Origin: UBA6107 sp964459385
GTDB lineage: Bacteria > Chloroflexota > Anaerolineae > Anaerolineales > Anaerolineaceae
NCBI GenBank assembly: GCA_964459385.1
Contig: CAYWLG010000006.1
Coordinates: 124,001-188,000, forward strand
Direction: 5' to 3'
DNA length: 64,000 nucleotides
The translations under genes were made by a program, and so were the position numbers. Positions 8,753-19,340 of the stretch are shown here, piece after piece. Under the pieces are notes generated by a model that had not been told where the DNA came from, ran no database searches, and saw only the letters and a list, made by a program, of their open reading frames with translations. Numbering within the stretch: the first letter of the stretch is position 1; each line of letters opens with the position of its first letter.

Positions 8753-11659
8753 TTAACCTCTTTGTTGACCAGCCTGGGCTGTGCCAGGCTCTTTTTCGTT
8801 ATTGGGCAAATTGATGACGATCTGCGCTTGAGAGGCGCCCAGATGGCGTTTTAGCTCATCCAGTGTGATCTGAAGCATTTCTTGCGGGTCATTGGTGGAA
8901 CGGATCTTGCCTGTGATCTCGAGCACGCGGCGCTCACGATCAGCACGGCGGATGGTCTGCTCAAACAGACGGGCACTTTCGAGCGTTTGGGCCACCTGAT
9001 CGGCCACGGTTTGCACTGTGAGTAACTCATTTTCACTCCAGGTGAAATCGTTGCCTTCGTTTGCCTGCAAGTGGATCACGCCGATCGTTTCACCGCGCAA
9101 GTTGATGGGAACAGCCAGAACTGAATGAGGTTTGCCACCACGATCAGAAGTGGCATAACTCTTGGTGATGGGACGCCCCGAATTGAAGACCATGTCGATC
9201 TCTGGCAGTTTTTCTTCAAAGGGGATCAGCCCCTGTGGGGTGTACTTGTAGTTGTTGCTGCTTTCTTGCTGTGCCTGCTTGGTCCATTCCTGATTCAGGT
9301 ATTGGCGGTGCAGGGTCTGCGCTTCTTCAAGCGCCTGGGCCGTATCTGCCAGCAACTGGTTGTTGTTGATAGCGACCGAAACCTGGTCAGCCAGGGTGGT
9401 GAACAAGGCTACATCTTCTTCAGAAAACGCATTCGACTCGATCGATTGAATATCAAGGGCGCCGATGATCTGATTTTCAATCTTCAATGGCAAAGCCATT
9501 TCAGATTTTGTTTCAGGCAGGTCGGGGTTGTTGAAGAACACGGCATCTTTACCCACGTCAGTAGCGATACGAGGTTGCCCGGCGCCGGTAACGTAACCCA
9601 CGATACCTACCTGACCAACCCTCAGTTTATGCTGGCGGCTCAACATGCGCTGGCCACCGATTGAGTTCGAGGCACGCAAATTGGCGTATTCACCTGCATC
9701 ATCAATGAGGAAAATACCCACGTGATAGTAGTTGAAACGATCACTAATGAGGTTGGTCACCGAAGTCAGCAGTGATTCAAGATCGGTATTGGATACCACG
9801 TTACGCGCCACATCAGCCACGGTCTGCAATTGGCGAGAACGGTAGGTGAGCGATTCATTTTGGCGTGCCAACATCTGGGTACGTTCTTGAACGCGTTTCT
9901 CAAGGTTTTCAATGGAAGATCTCAACTGCTCGGTCATTGTATTGAATGAACGGGCCAGACTACCGATCTCGTCTTTTGAAGTGATGCCTGCCTGAGCAGA
10001 AAGGTCGCCCACGGCCACTTTTTCAGCGGTCTGGGTCAGCCCAAGGATTGGGCGGGTAAACAGGTTCGAGAAGACCGTCACCAAAAAACTGACCAGGGCG
10101 GCGATCAAAACTGCCAGTTGTACAGAAGAGGTTGTCAGCGTGGCAATTGATGAAACAAGAACGGTTTGCTCCTGAAGATAGACCAAATACCAGTACTGCG
10201 TTGAAACACGGGCATAAGTTGCCGAATCTGGAATCCCCGTTTGGGCGGTCTGCATATCTACTGAGAAGGTTTCGTAGGGTTGGGAAGAGGCTTTAAATAT
10301 TGCGTTATTTACCTCAGGAATCTCTGAAACGATCTGCCCCTGAGGAATGTAAGCAGGGATCAAATTTTGGTTGAGCAGGCTGGCGTATCTTTCGTTCGAC
10401 AAAGGAATGATCGAGTGGTAAAGCAAGTTAGGGTTGGATGCATCTGCAATTCGGATGCCATTATCATCAACGATGATCGGGTAAGAATGGCTGCCGATAA
10501 TTCCAGATAGTTTGATCAGCCTGTCCTGAATAATGCGCGCATCATAGCGCAAACGCAAATACCCGATGACATTATGAGTTTCATCAAAGATCGGGGTAAT
10601 AAAGTAGATGAAAGCGTCGCGTGTATTGGGAATGAACTCAATGGAGGATACATAAGGACTTCTTGTAGCAGCGCTTCCTTCGAAGTAATCGGTATTTAAT
10701 TCTGAACTTCCCTGCTGTAGTGGATCGGTATCAAATATGTTGATCCCCAGCAGATTTATTACACCATAAGAGGGTGAATATAAGGCATCTTTTGTTCTCA
10801 GGGTGGTCAAGGTGGCGCTTAGCTGTTGCTCTTCAACGCTTCCTTCCCGAACATCCGGGCTTGTTTTCAAGTAAGCGACGATGGAGGGCAGCGCAGCCTC
10901 AGATTGAAGCGAAACAAGGTTCGTGTTAAAGAACGAGTCAATTTGATCAATGGTGATTTGCGTCGCCATGCGCAATGAATCGTTTGACTGTGTTTGTGAA
11001 ACTGTGGTCAATGTGCCCAGGTTGACAAAGGAAAGGATCACGATCGGGGCGATCGTGATGAGCAAGGCGCCCATGATCAGTTTGGTGCGGATGGACAGGA
11101 TGATCAACCCTAAAATGTACAATCGGGCAGCCATCACCAGCACAACAAAATCCAGGGCAAGGATGGTTACATTGAGAACCATTCCGCTGGTCTGAGGCAA
11201 CTGCACCAGCACGTTTAGCAGAACACCGGCCAAAGCACTGATAAGGCCGAGGGTAATGAGGCCTTCATTTAGCCATCCGCTTAAGTTAAAGGCGGCAAAG
11301 AAGAAGCCAAGCAAAATGGCAATCAAGGCCACCGGCAAGCCATAGGCGAAGGAGAAGATACCGGCAGCAATTGCCAGCGAAAGCTGCAAGGCAGTTGAAA
11401 AGACGAAATACTTAACGCCCTGCGGCGCATCCCAGATTTTGGCAATGGTGAAGATGCCGGTAAGCCCGGTCAGCGTAAATGAACCTGAAAGGATAAGTAA
11501 TGACCAAATGGAAGTAGTTATCCCAAAGAAAAAGGCTGCTGCGGCAGAAACGGCAGAAAAAAGGATGAGAATGAGAACGAAAGCGCGATAATTGCGCTCA
11601 CGACGACTCATTTCTTCCATAATAGGGGCATGTGTATTTTGGCTGTTTTGAGCGGTCAT
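8753..11659 (-). CDS. Membrane receptor: multi-TM, extracellular sensor, HAMP, two GAF domains
   Basis: 968 aa. Residues about 25-210 hold six or seven hydrophobic segments. An extracellular region of roughly 280 residues follows (about 215-500, Cache-like by position and pattern), then a membrane segment, a HAMP domain (about 535-590, ending DEIGSLARSFNTM), a coiled coil and two GAF domains (about 620-780 and 800-925). The first GAF has the PETKSEMALPLKI-type signature repeated throughout this operon. There is no kinase, cyclase or methyl-accepting output. The C-terminus ends in a 35-40 residue segment that looks like the beginning of another GAF domain. It probably signals by contact with the hybrid kinase. 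The parA-like gene starts 2 bp after its stop. Confidence 0.85.
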   Translation of the reverse strand: MTAQNSQNTHAPIMEEMSRRERNYRAFVLILILFSAVSAAAAFFFGITTSIWSLLILSGSFTLTGLTGIFTIAKIWDAPQGVKYFVFSTALQLSLAIAAGIFSFAYGLPVALIAILLGFFFAAFNLSGWLNEGLITLGLISALAGVLLNVLVQLPQTSGMVLNVTILALDFVVLVMAARLYILGLIILSIRTKLIMGALLITIAPIVILSFVNLGTLTTVSQTQSNDSLRMATQITIDQIDSFFNTNLVSLQSEAALPSIVAYLKTSPDVREGSVEEQQLSATLTTLRTKDALYSPSYGVINLLGINIFDTDPLQQGSSELNTDYFEGSAATRSPYVSSIEFIPNTRDAFIYFITPIFDETHNVIGYLRLRYDARIIQDRLIKLSGIIGSHSYPIIVDDNGIRIADASNPNLLYHSIIPLSNERYASLLNQNLIPAYIPQGQIVSEIPEVNNAIFKASSQPYETFSVDMQTAQTGIPDSATYARVSTQYWYLVYLQEQTVLVSSIATLTTSSVQLAVLIAALVSFLVTVFSNLFTRPILGLTQTAEKVAVGDLSAQAGITSKDEIGSLARSFNTMTEQLRSSIENLEKRVQERTQMLARQNESLTYRSRQLQTVADVARNVVSNTDLESLLTSVTNLISDRFNYYHVGIFLIDDAGEYANLRASNSIGGQRMLSRQHKLRVGQVGIVGYVTGAGQPRIATDVGKDAVFFNNPDLPETKSEMALPLKIENQIIGALDIQSIESNAFSEEDVALFTTLADQVSVAINNNQLLADTAQALEEAQTLHRQYLNQEWTKQAQQESSNNYKYTPQGLIPFEEKLPEIDMVFNSGRPITKSYATSDRGGKPHSVLAVPINLRGETIGVIHLQANEGNDFTWSENELLTVQTVADQVAQTLESARLFEQTIRRADRERRVLEITGKIRSTNDPQEMLQITLDELKRHLGASQAQIVINLPNNEKEPGTAQAGQQRG

Positions 11660-11666
11660 GGTTCCT

Positions 11667-13388
11667 CTATTCTGCGTCTTTCAACTGAATGCGCACTTCA
11701 TCAATTCCCAGCGCACGACCCAACTCAGTGGCCGTGGTACGCAAAATGGTGTCGATATCCGAAGCGGCGCGAACTCTGGCAGAGATTTCACTGACCAGAT
11801 GCTCACGTTCGGCACGTTGCTGGTTCTGTTCGAGCAAGCGCGCATTTTCAAGGGCAATAGCCAAACGGTCAGAGGCGTTTTGAGCCAGGTCGGTCAGGTC
11901 AGAGGGGATGGCCTTGCCTTTGTATTTGATGTTCATGACGCCCAACACTTGATTACGTAAGGTAATGGGGACGGCCAGAATGGATTCTGCTTCCTGATCA
12001 TCTGCACTGGCAGATTGGGTTGTGATGACCTCGCCGGTCGTCAAGGCGTTTAATGCGATCTCGGTCTCATCAAATTCGGGTTCAAGCGTATTTTCGGTGT
12101 AAGTGAAAGCAAGCTGCTTCTTTGATCCCTTGAGGTGGCTTTGCCATGAACCGCGGGTGTAAGAACGATAGCTTTCTTCCAGCCGACCGATGGTTTCATT
12201 CATATTGCTCAAACGCATGTTTTTATCGATCACCATAGAAAGCTGGTCGGTGATGGTTTGCAGAATTTCGATATCTTCATCTGAAAAGGCGTGCGTTTCT
12301 TCTGCGTGTACATCCAGAGCGCCAAATACGTTTTGGCCGATGCGCAACGGGAAGGCAACTTCAGATCTTGTACTGGGAAGTGCCGTGTTCTTGAAGTCAG
12401 GAAAATCCACGTCAACGTTGTCAGAGATGATCGGTTCGCCACGGAAAATGGAAGAGCCGATCAATCCTTCATCGCGAACGCGGATGCGGTAGTTCCTTTC
12501 AAGCAGCAATTGACCGGCGTCGCCGGTGGCGGCTTTCAACAGTGCATTTTCGTTGCGATTATCGTTCAAATAAATGGCGGCGTGATAATAACCCAACTGG
12601 GTTCGAATCAACTCGACAGAATCGCGCAGCACTTTATCAATATCGGTCTGCTGAGAGATCTCGCGCGAAATTTGACGCGTGGTCACCAAACGAGAGCGGC
12701 GGCGGTCAAGCGTGTTTTGAAAATCGAGCAATTTGTTTGAAAGAACATTGTTCTCATTGGTTAAAACTTCATCGCGCTGGTAGGTGGAGATAATGGCCGT
12801 ACGCAGCCTTTCAAAGTATTGCGACGTAGAGGCTGAGATCAGGAAGGTGGTGTAGAGCAGATTGATCGCCAGCGAAAGCCAGCTCATCAGAGCAGTGGTG
12901 GTCAGTGCGGTTGAAGAAATACTAATAATTGATGCATTGAGAAGAAAACCCACCAATGTGATCGTGAGGATGATGACACCAAACGGGATGATCCACATAT
13001 TCTTTTCGAGCAGAAGGGCAACGATCAATGTTGCGATGAAGAAATAGATCAAATTGCCTGAACTGATGCCTGCCTGGATGAGGCTGATGGTACCAACGAT
13101 GTAATAACTGGCCGCCAACAGAGAGACGCGTACCTGATAGGGGAGCATACGGGCAAAAGTGATGATGAACAATATGGCGTACGCCAGCACTACACTTGCT
13201 GCTGCAATCAGATTTGCCGATTGGATGGCTGTATACATGTTCAAGAAGAACAGCACAGTACCCAAGATCAAACTGCCGTTTAAGATGTTTTGCAGCAGTT
13301 GATCGTTTGCCTTGCGAATTTCGTGCAAACCCGTGCGCGTGGCAATGGTCTGTGAGGTTTGGGTAATTGAAAAGCTCGGTCTTGTCAT
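11667..13388 (-). CDS. Membrane GAF-domain protein (multi-TM plus two GAF domains)
   Basis: 573 aa. Six or seven hydrophobic segments lie at about 30-195 with short loops, so there is little extracellular domain. A coiled coil (about 200-240) and two GAF domains (about 240-395 and 410-530) follow. The first GAF carries the LPSTRSEVAFPLRIG signature also present in the neighbouring proteins. The protein ends in a short stub resembling a GAF start (EISARVRAASDIDTILRTTA). No catalytic output domain is present. It lies 4 bp after the preceding gene and 7 bp before the next, and it shares architecture with the 552-aa neighbour. A role as membrane input or scaffold for the hybrid kinase is inferred. 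Confidence 0.82.
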   Translation of the reverse strand: MTRPSFSITQTSQTIATRTGLHEIRKANDQLLQNILNGSLILGTVLFFLNMYTAIQSANLIAAASVVLAYAILFIITFARMLPYQVRVSLLAASYYIVGTISLIQAGISSGNLIYFFIATLIVALLLEKNMWIIPFGVIILTITLVGFLLNASIISISSTALTTTALMSWLSLAINLLYTTFLISASTSQYFERLRTAIISTYQRDEVLTNENNVLSNKLLDFQNTLDRRRSRLVTTRQISREISQQTDIDKVLRDSVELIRTQLGYYHAAIYLNDNRNENALLKAATGDAGQLLLERNYRIRVRDEGLIGSSIFRGEPIISDNVDVDFPDFKNTALPSTRSEVAFPLRIGQNVFGALDVHAEETHAFSDEDIEILQTITDQLSMVIDKNMRLSNMNETIGRLEESYRSYTRGSWQSHLKGSKKQLAFTYTENTLEPEFDETEIALNALTTGEVITTQSASADDQEAESILAVPITLRNQVLGVMNIKYKGKAIPSDLTDLAQNASDRLAIALENARLLEQNQQRAEREHLVSEISARVRAASDIDTILRTTATELGRALGIDEVRIQLKDAE

Positions 13389-13392
13389 TTGA

Positions 13393-15051
13393 TCACCTCG
13401 CAGCCTGTTTCAAAGAAGGTCGGGTATCGAAATCTTCGGGGGGTAAAAGTGAAATGGAAGCTTCTGCCACAGAGGGTAGCTTGCCAAATTCAACCACTGC
13501 TGTTTTCAAGATCTCTTCAATCGTCAGCGCGCGCGAGAACTCTTCTGAAAGCTCATTCAGTTTTTGCTCTTTGGCCGCCGAACGTTGTGTCTCTTCGAGC
13601 AAACGGGCATTTTCGAGAGCAACAGTGGTCTGTGTGGAGATGGATTCGAGAAATTCCATTTGTTCTCTGGATATTTCATCTCCGACCACTTCAAGGTTGA
13701 TCTCGCCAATGACCTCATCACGCAAATAGAGCGGAACTTTGACCGTTTTCACTTCTTCGTTCGGCGCAGTTGCAGCATCGGGGTTCTCATAAGCCAGAGC
13801 CAGATCGCCGTAGGTTTCGAGGGTATTCCCCCAGGCTTGCTGAATATAGGCTTTGTTCAAGACACGAATTTCATCCAAAGCCCGTTGCGTTCTTTCAAAG
13901 GCCTGCTCTTTTTCGAGTGCGATTGCCAAACTGTCGGCAATGCTTTGCAGCACCAGAATATCTTCCTCGTCAAAAGCCCCAGGCTGGGTCGATTGGATGG
14001 TCATGGCGCCGAAGAGGGCATTGGCGGTGGTGATGGGCAGCGCCAACTCGGAATGGGTTTCAGGTAATAGCGGGTTATCGAAGTGAACCGCTTCCTCGCC
14101 AATATCCAGGGCGATTCTGGGCTTTCGGGTTTGGGTCGTCCAACCGATCATGGAATAACCGCCCACAGCCAAACGGTGGCGGTTCGCCAACATTCTGCGA
14201 CCGGCTTCACCTGTACCATACTGCAAAACAGCGAATTCTTTCATGGCGTCTACCAAAAAGACACCCACATAATAAAGGTTAAAGCGATCTTTGACTGAGT
14301 CGCAGACTTGACGGATCATGATCTGCGAGTCGAGAATGGAAGAAGTAGCACGGGTGATCTCAGCCGCAGTATGCAACTGTCCGATGCGGCGCTGCAGCAA
14401 TTCGGTCTGCTGCTTCATTTGACCTTTCAGTTCGGTTTGTTCAAAGGTCAGATCGTTCATCTGGCGTTGCGTGAGGATGAGCCGGTTTTTCAAGGTGCTG
14501 ACGCTGAAATTGACCACAAAGCCGGCCAGCAAGACGATCAACAAATCAATTGTGAGTGAATTAATGGAGGAAGAAAGCCCAATTCCCGAAATGAGGTTTG
14601 TCAGCCGCAATGTGCCCCAGAAAAGCAGGGTGGTGATGCTTAAGACAAAACCCACTCTTGAAGGTCCTTGATAAAGCAGGGTGGTCGATAAGAAAGAAAA
14701 GACGAGCAGTAAGATCAGCGCAAGTCCGCTCCAGCCATTTTGAAAATACATCATGTTGGCAAAGGCAAAGATCAAGACCAGGGCAATGATCGAGCGCACC
14801 CAATAAGAAATACGGCGCAGGATGAAGAAGATCATCGAGAGCAGCACAAAAGACAGGAATCCTGCCAGGTAGGCCCAGTTTGGTTGCTGGGGGTTTGAGA
14901 AGTAAGAGATCAGGAAAAAGACCATCCCGGTGATGGCGCTGACCATGAAAAGGGTATGCAGAATGCGTTCTTGCCAGAGCTTTAACTGGTCTTTTGGATC
15001 AATTCCCTCAGGAACTGAAAACGGCGACAAAGAACGGAGATATTGTGTCAT
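13393..15051 (-). CDS. Membrane GAF-domain protein (six-TM plus two GAF domains)
   Basis: 552 aa. About six membrane helices (residues about 32-190) are followed by a coiled coil (about 190-225), a full GAF domain (about 225-380, signature LPETHSELALPI) and a second, more divergent GAF (about 390-500). It ends in the same type of GAF-start stub as its neighbours (EFSRALTIEEILKTAVVEF). There is no output domain. The ATG overlaps the stop of the 1427-aa receptor gene in an ATGA arrangement, which suggests translational coupling. It is clearly a paralogue of the 573-aa gene downstream, probably from tandem duplication with divergence. Confidence 0.82.
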   Translation of the reverse strand: MTQYLRSLSPFSVPEGIDPKDQLKLWQERILHTLFMVSAITGMVFFLISYFSNPQQPNWAYLAGFLSFVLLSMIFFILRRISYWVRSIIALVLIFAFANMMYFQNGWSGLALILLLVFSFLSTTLLYQGPSRVGFVLSITTLLFWGTLRLTNLISGIGLSSSINSLTIDLLIVLLAGFVVNFSVSTLKNRLILTQRQMNDLTFEQTELKGQMKQQTELLQRRIGQLHTAAEITRATSSILDSQIMIRQVCDSVKDRFNLYYVGVFLVDAMKEFAVLQYGTGEAGRRMLANRHRLAVGGYSMIGWTTQTRKPRIALDIGEEAVHFDNPLLPETHSELALPITTANALFGAMTIQSTQPGAFDEEDILVLQSIADSLAIALEKEQAFERTQRALDEIRVLNKAYIQQAWGNTLETYGDLALAYENPDAATAPNEEVKTVKVPLYLRDEVIGEINLEVVGDEISREQMEFLESISTQTTVALENARLLEETQRSAAKEQKLNELSEEFSRALTIEEILKTAVVEFGKLPSVAEASISLLPPEDFDTRPSLKQAAR

Positions 15052-18000
15052 TTCTGCTCCTTCTGAGGCTCACCCTGGAATTTGGGATTGATCTCAATGG
15101 TCGCTTTGCGAACATTCAACGCATTGCATATTTCGGTAACTGAGGTTTGCATAATGGTCTCAATATCCACTGAACGGCGAATCTTGTCGGTGATCTCAAA
15201 CAGCTTTTGCTGGCGATCTACCTGTGACCGCACCTGCTCGACCAGTTCGATGTTGGAAATAATGGTCGCCAGGTTGTTGGCAAGGGTGGTCACAAATTCT
15301 TCGTCGTTGTCGTCAAACAGCGCAATTTTTGTGCTTTCTACATTGATCACGCCCAGCAGGCGGTCACCAAAGGCCACCGGCACAGCCAGCACTGAGTTGG
15401 AATCAACGCTGATCGGGTAGAAGGAGGGGTTCGCCTGAACTTCTGGCACGATCTTGGGCTGCCTGGTTTGGGCAACTGACCCGATCACTCCCTGTCCGAA
15501 CTGGTATCGAGTGGCGCCGATATCCTGCGTGGTGTATCCGGCAGACGCCTGAACGCTCAGGATGTTGTCCCCCAGGTAGGTGAGGTAGGCAATGCGCTCA
15601 TCAGGCATGGAAGCGCGCAACGTCTCAATGGCAGAGCGAATGGAGTCTTCAATCGTCATCGTTTGCACATTGATATCAGTGATGCGGTGCAGCAAGCGGT
15701 GGCGAGAAAGGGTCTCGATGGTGTGGGTGAAGAGGTCAGCGTTTTGAATGGCGACGGCGATCTGATCGGCCAAAACCTGCAGGATGTTGATATCTTCTTG
15801 TGAGAAAGCATTGAAGGTGGTTGACTGCACGTCGAGTGCGCCGAGGATGCTGTCACCGATCTTAAGCGGAATAGCGAGCTCAGAGCGAGTTTCTGGCAGC
15901 AACGGGTTGGCGAAGTAGTTGGCCTCTTTGGTCACATCGCCGATCACGACCGGGATCCCTTTGCCGGTTGCCTGGCCCACAATGGAGGCCGAACCGACCG
16001 CCAGTTTGTGTGCGCGTGCTTTCATCTGTTCGCCTGCTTCGCCGGTCGATTCACGCAAGACGGCAAATTTGTGCAGCGGGTCGATCAGGAAGATGGAGGC
16101 GTGGTAGAAACCGAAACGTGAACGGATCAGTTCAACCAGGCGCGACAGGGTCTCTTCAATATCCATAGAGCCGGAACTCGATTCGCGGGCGATGTCTGAG
16201 GCGGTGAGCAATTGATCTGCGCGATGACGGGCCAGTGTTTCTGCGTTTACCAGACCGGTCACATCCTCATAGATGCTCAGCAGCCCGTGCAGTGAACCAT
16301 CAGGCGAATTGAGCGGCACTTTGCTGGTCACCACCCATTCGATATCACCGGTTGGCTTGCGCCATTGCTCCTGTACGTTCAGGATGGGGCGCTGTGTAGA
16401 GAGCACTTCGGCATCACTAGTGAGGGTTTCGGTGCTTTGTTCAGTTGTGAAAGAGTAATTATCGGGTTTGCCGATCAATTCATCGGCCTGGCTGACACCT
16501 ACATATTCGGCGAAGGCATGACTGACGGTGACAAAACTGTTGTTTTGATCTTTCACGGCCACACGTGCCGGCAGGTTTGCAAGGATCGAATTCAGGATGA
16601 AGTGCTGCTGATCCAAATTTTGTTTGGTCTCAATCAGTTTATCGGCAAGCTGCTGTTCATTGATAAGGGCCGCTATTTGAGCTCCGATCAGTTCCATCAT
16701 GGTTTGAGTTTGATCGTTGAAACGGTTGATCTGATTCAGATCGAAGACCACAAAGGCACCCAACACCTGGCTGCCGTTGAACAGCGGCACACCGGCAACG
16801 GAACGCGCGGTACGCTGGAAGGAACTTGATTCGATGATGCGCTGCCCCGCCTGGATGGCGTCAGGCACCAACAGTGCCTCTTTGGAGCGGATCAGATTGG
16901 TGAGAATGTCTGAGGAATATTCGTATTTCTCCACTTCGATCAGTTGCTCATCGAAGAAATAGGGCACCTCAACTTGTGATTTCTCTGCATCATTGATGGC
17001 GATGCACAGGCCAAAGCCTTCTCCAAGAATGGATTTGATTTGCTCATGGATGCTGGCAAAGGCATTCTCAACGCCTTTGCGGGTGGCGATCTCTGAAATA
17101 TTTTTGAGCAGCGCAAAGCGTTGCGCATCTCTGGAGATCGTTTGCATGAATGATACACGTTCAAGCGCGGCGCCGAGTGTGCCGGTCAGGTTAATGAAAG
17201 GTTGAATTTGAGCGCTGGTGAGCGGAGTGTCTGAACGAGAGCCAACGGCCAGAAGGTGTTTTACTTCTTTGCCAGAATAAACCGGCAGCACCGCGTTTGA
17301 GGTGCAGCCGCGCCGGCCAAAGTGGGCGTTCAGGTTGCTGAAGTCGGTCAAATACTGGAAGTTGCTGGTCAGCTCCGCACCATCTGTTTCGAGCTTGGCT
17401 AGGGCCCTGGCAAAGGGGATGGAGGTGCCAATCAGGGCATCATCCAGCGGAGTGGTTTGGCTGTCGCCAATGCTCACCACTTTAACTTCGTCATCAACTA
17501 CATCAAGTGAGATACCCACCAGATCAGATTGTTTGAAAAGGTCTGCCAATGAGCGATAGATGGCCACATTATCCTGCGCCTGGATGATCTCACGGCTGGC
17601 CTGATAGAGCAAAATGGTCTGCTGGTAGTTCTCCTGTGTGGACTCCAACAGGGCAATATTTTGCAGACCGGCTTCGATCTGACGGGTGATGATCAAGAAC
17701 GCCGGAATGGATTCGATGTCAAAGCCATTGACGTTGTTGTTTTGAATGTTAAGGGCTGCCACCGGGTTGCCGTTGGACAAAATTGGGATGGCAAAATCGG
17801 AACGGGTAGAGGTCAGCCTTGTTTCTGTCTTCATCTTTGGGCGTTCGTTGGTTACATCCTGTGAAAGACGGGTTTCGTTATTCTTGATCACCCAGCCGAC
17901 CAAAGAGGTGTTGTCGAGCGGCAGGGTCAGACTGCGTTCAGGCAGCCCTTCGCTTTCTGTGGTGTAATCGGCGGCCAGGGAAATGTTTTTGCCGGCGGTG

Positions 18001-19331
18001 TCGAGCTGATAAATGGCTGCGTAGTTGTGGCCGAGTCTTTCGACTACCAGCCGGACAATCTTTTGATAGATCTCATTTCTGGTGGCAGAAGAGACTGCCT
18101 CTTGACCGATCTCAAGTGAGGTACGCAGGCCTTCGGTTCTCGTGGCAACCCTGGCTTCCAACGATTGATAAAACGTAGAAAGTTGGTCCACCATGTTGTT
18201 GAAGGAATTTGCCAGCAAACCGATCTCATCGTTACGGGTCACGCTGGCTTTTTGAGAGAAATCACCATTCGCGTAGCGGCGTGCCTTGTTCGAAAGGTCC
18301 ACCAGTGGAAAGACCATTTGCCGGGTGGCGAAGAAAGCGATCAGGCCAATGACCACCAGGGTGATGGCAAGCAAAATGAGCATAAAACTCAACAATGGCT
18401 GCAGTTGGCTGAGCACGGAGCTTGTCGGCACTTCAAAGACGTAAGTGCCGTTGAAAGAGCTCATCTTCTTTACGTAGGCATAAACCTCATTGCCGGCAAA
18501 ATTGACATAGGTATAATTTTGGCCGTAACCGCTTTCGGCAACCATGTTGTTGAGGGTGGTTTTGTTTTCCTGGCTCACGGTAACTGAAGCCGGGGTGTTC
18601 AAAACCGGGTTGATCGAAACGATCTGACCATCTGTTGTGATGTAAAAAACATGGGCGTAGGCATAAATAGAAAGGGGGTTGGTCAGCAGTGTTTGCAGCA
18701 GTGTGGGCGAAGAGTAGGTAAAAATGGTCAAACTTTCATTTTGATCGCCGGCAGTGAAAGTTTGCGTGGTAACCAGAGCGATCTGATCGGTGAGCACGTC
18801 GTTTGGGCTGTATGTAATAGCGGTTTGGGTGGTTCCGATCAACGATTTCGCAAAATCACTGGCGACGATCAAGTCATTCATTTTGGCAGGGGCAGAGGCA
18901 ACCAGCACATTTCCCAGGGCATCTACGATCTCAATATCTTTTACGCCCGAGTCGGTAGAGGAGTCAACCGTATCTACGAGCAGCTTGTTCAGATTGTAAA
19001 CGGCCAACGAGTAGTTGGAATCTGAAGTGCCGTTGAGCAGCGCACCCATATAGGTCTGTACTGTGGGTGCGTTGGCGATCTCTTGCACGATGGTTTGCTG
19101 CCCGGCGACCATCTGGTCAACCTGGAAGTTATAGGTTTGCGAAACTGAAGAAAGCTGGGTTTCGGTCTGTGTCTGGATTGAATTTCTAAAACGAATGTAA
19201 CTGATGGCACCGATAACGATGGCCGGAATAATGGAAAAGACCATGAGCGCGAGAACGACCGTGCGGACGAGACTGCCACGGAAGACGAAAGGTTTGGGTT
19301 GAGCAGAGAGATCGGTGACTTGTTCGCTCAT
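15048..19331 (-). CDS. Large membrane receptor: extracellular sensor, HAMP, several GAF domains and a PAS
   Basis: 1427 aa. A membrane helix at about 24-48 and a second near 318-340 bracket a roughly 270-residue extracellular region, the usual layout of a Cache-type sensor. A HAMP domain follows (about 340-395, with DEIGLLANSFNNM), then a coiled coil, GAF domains, a PAS domain (about 925-1045, ILANLPARVAVKD), and two more GAF domains, the first with the LPETRSELAIPLKIG signature. The end is a GAF-start stub (ITDKIRRSVDIETIMQTSV). No kinase domain is present. It is the first receptor of the operon and directly follows the two receiver genes, 9 bp after the second. It probably binds an extracellular ligand and signals to the shared kinase. 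Confidence 0.85.
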   Translation of the reverse strand: MSEQVTDLSAQPKPFVFRGSLVRTVVLALMVFSIIPAIVIGAISYIRFRNSIQTQTETQLSSVSQTYNFQVDQMVAGQQTIVQEIANAPTVQTYMGALLNGTSDSNYSLAVYNLNKLLVDTVDSSTDSGVKDIEIVDALGNVLVASAPAKMNDLIVASDFAKSLIGTTQTAITYSPNDVLTDQIALVTTQTFTAGDQNESLTIFTYSSPTLLQTLLTNPLSIYAYAHVFYITTDGQIVSINPVLNTPASVTVSQENKTTLNNMVAESGYGQNYTYVNFAGNEVYAYVKKMSSFNGTYVFEVPTSSVLSQLQPLLSFMLILLAITLVVIGLIAFFATRQMVFPLVDLSNKARRYANGDFSQKASVTRNDEIGLLANSFNNMVDQLSTFYQSLEARVATRTEGLRTSLEIGQEAVSSATRNEIYQKIVRLVVERLGHNYAAIYQLDTAGKNISLAADYTTESEGLPERSLTLPLDNTSLVGWVIKNNETRLSQDVTNERPKMKTETRLTSTRSDFAIPILSNGNPVAALNIQNNNVNGFDIESIPAFLIITRQIEAGLQNIALLESTQENYQQTILLYQASREIIQAQDNVAIYRSLADLFKQSDLVGISLDVVDDEVKVVSIGDSQTTPLDDALIGTSIPFARALAKLETDGAELTSNFQYLTDFSNLNAHFGRRGCTSNAVLPVYSGKEVKHLLAVGSRSDTPLTSAQIQPFINLTGTLGAALERVSFMQTISRDAQRFALLKNISEIATRKGVENAFASIHEQIKSILGEGFGLCIAINDAEKSQVEVPYFFDEQLIEVEKYEYSSDILTNLIRSKEALLVPDAIQAGQRIIESSSFQRTARSVAGVPLFNGSQVLGAFVVFDLNQINRFNDQTQTMMELIGAQIAALINEQQLADKLIETKQNLDQQHFILNSILANLPARVAVKDQNNSFVTVSHAFAEYVGVSQADELIGKPDNYSFTTEQSTETLTSDAEVLSTQRPILNVQEQWRKPTGDIEWVVTSKVPLNSPDGSLHGLLSIYEDVTGLVNAETLARHRADQLLTASDIARESSSGSMDIEETLSRLVELIRSRFGFYHASIFLIDPLHKFAVLRESTGEAGEQMKARAHKLAVGSASIVGQATGKGIPVVIGDVTKEANYFANPLLPETRSELAIPLKIGDSILGALDVQSTTFNAFSQEDINILQVLADQIAVAIQNADLFTHTIETLSRHRLLHRITDINVQTMTIEDSIRSAIETLRASMPDERIAYLTYLGDNILSVQASAGYTTQDIGATRYQFGQGVIGSVAQTRQPKIVPEVQANPSFYPISVDSNSVLAVPVAFGDRLLGVINVESTKIALFDDNDEEFVTTLANNLATIISNIELVEQVRSQVDRQQKLFEITDKIRRSVDIETIMQTSVTEICNALNVRKATIEINPKFQGEPQKEQK

Positions 19332-19340
19332 GAAAACTCC

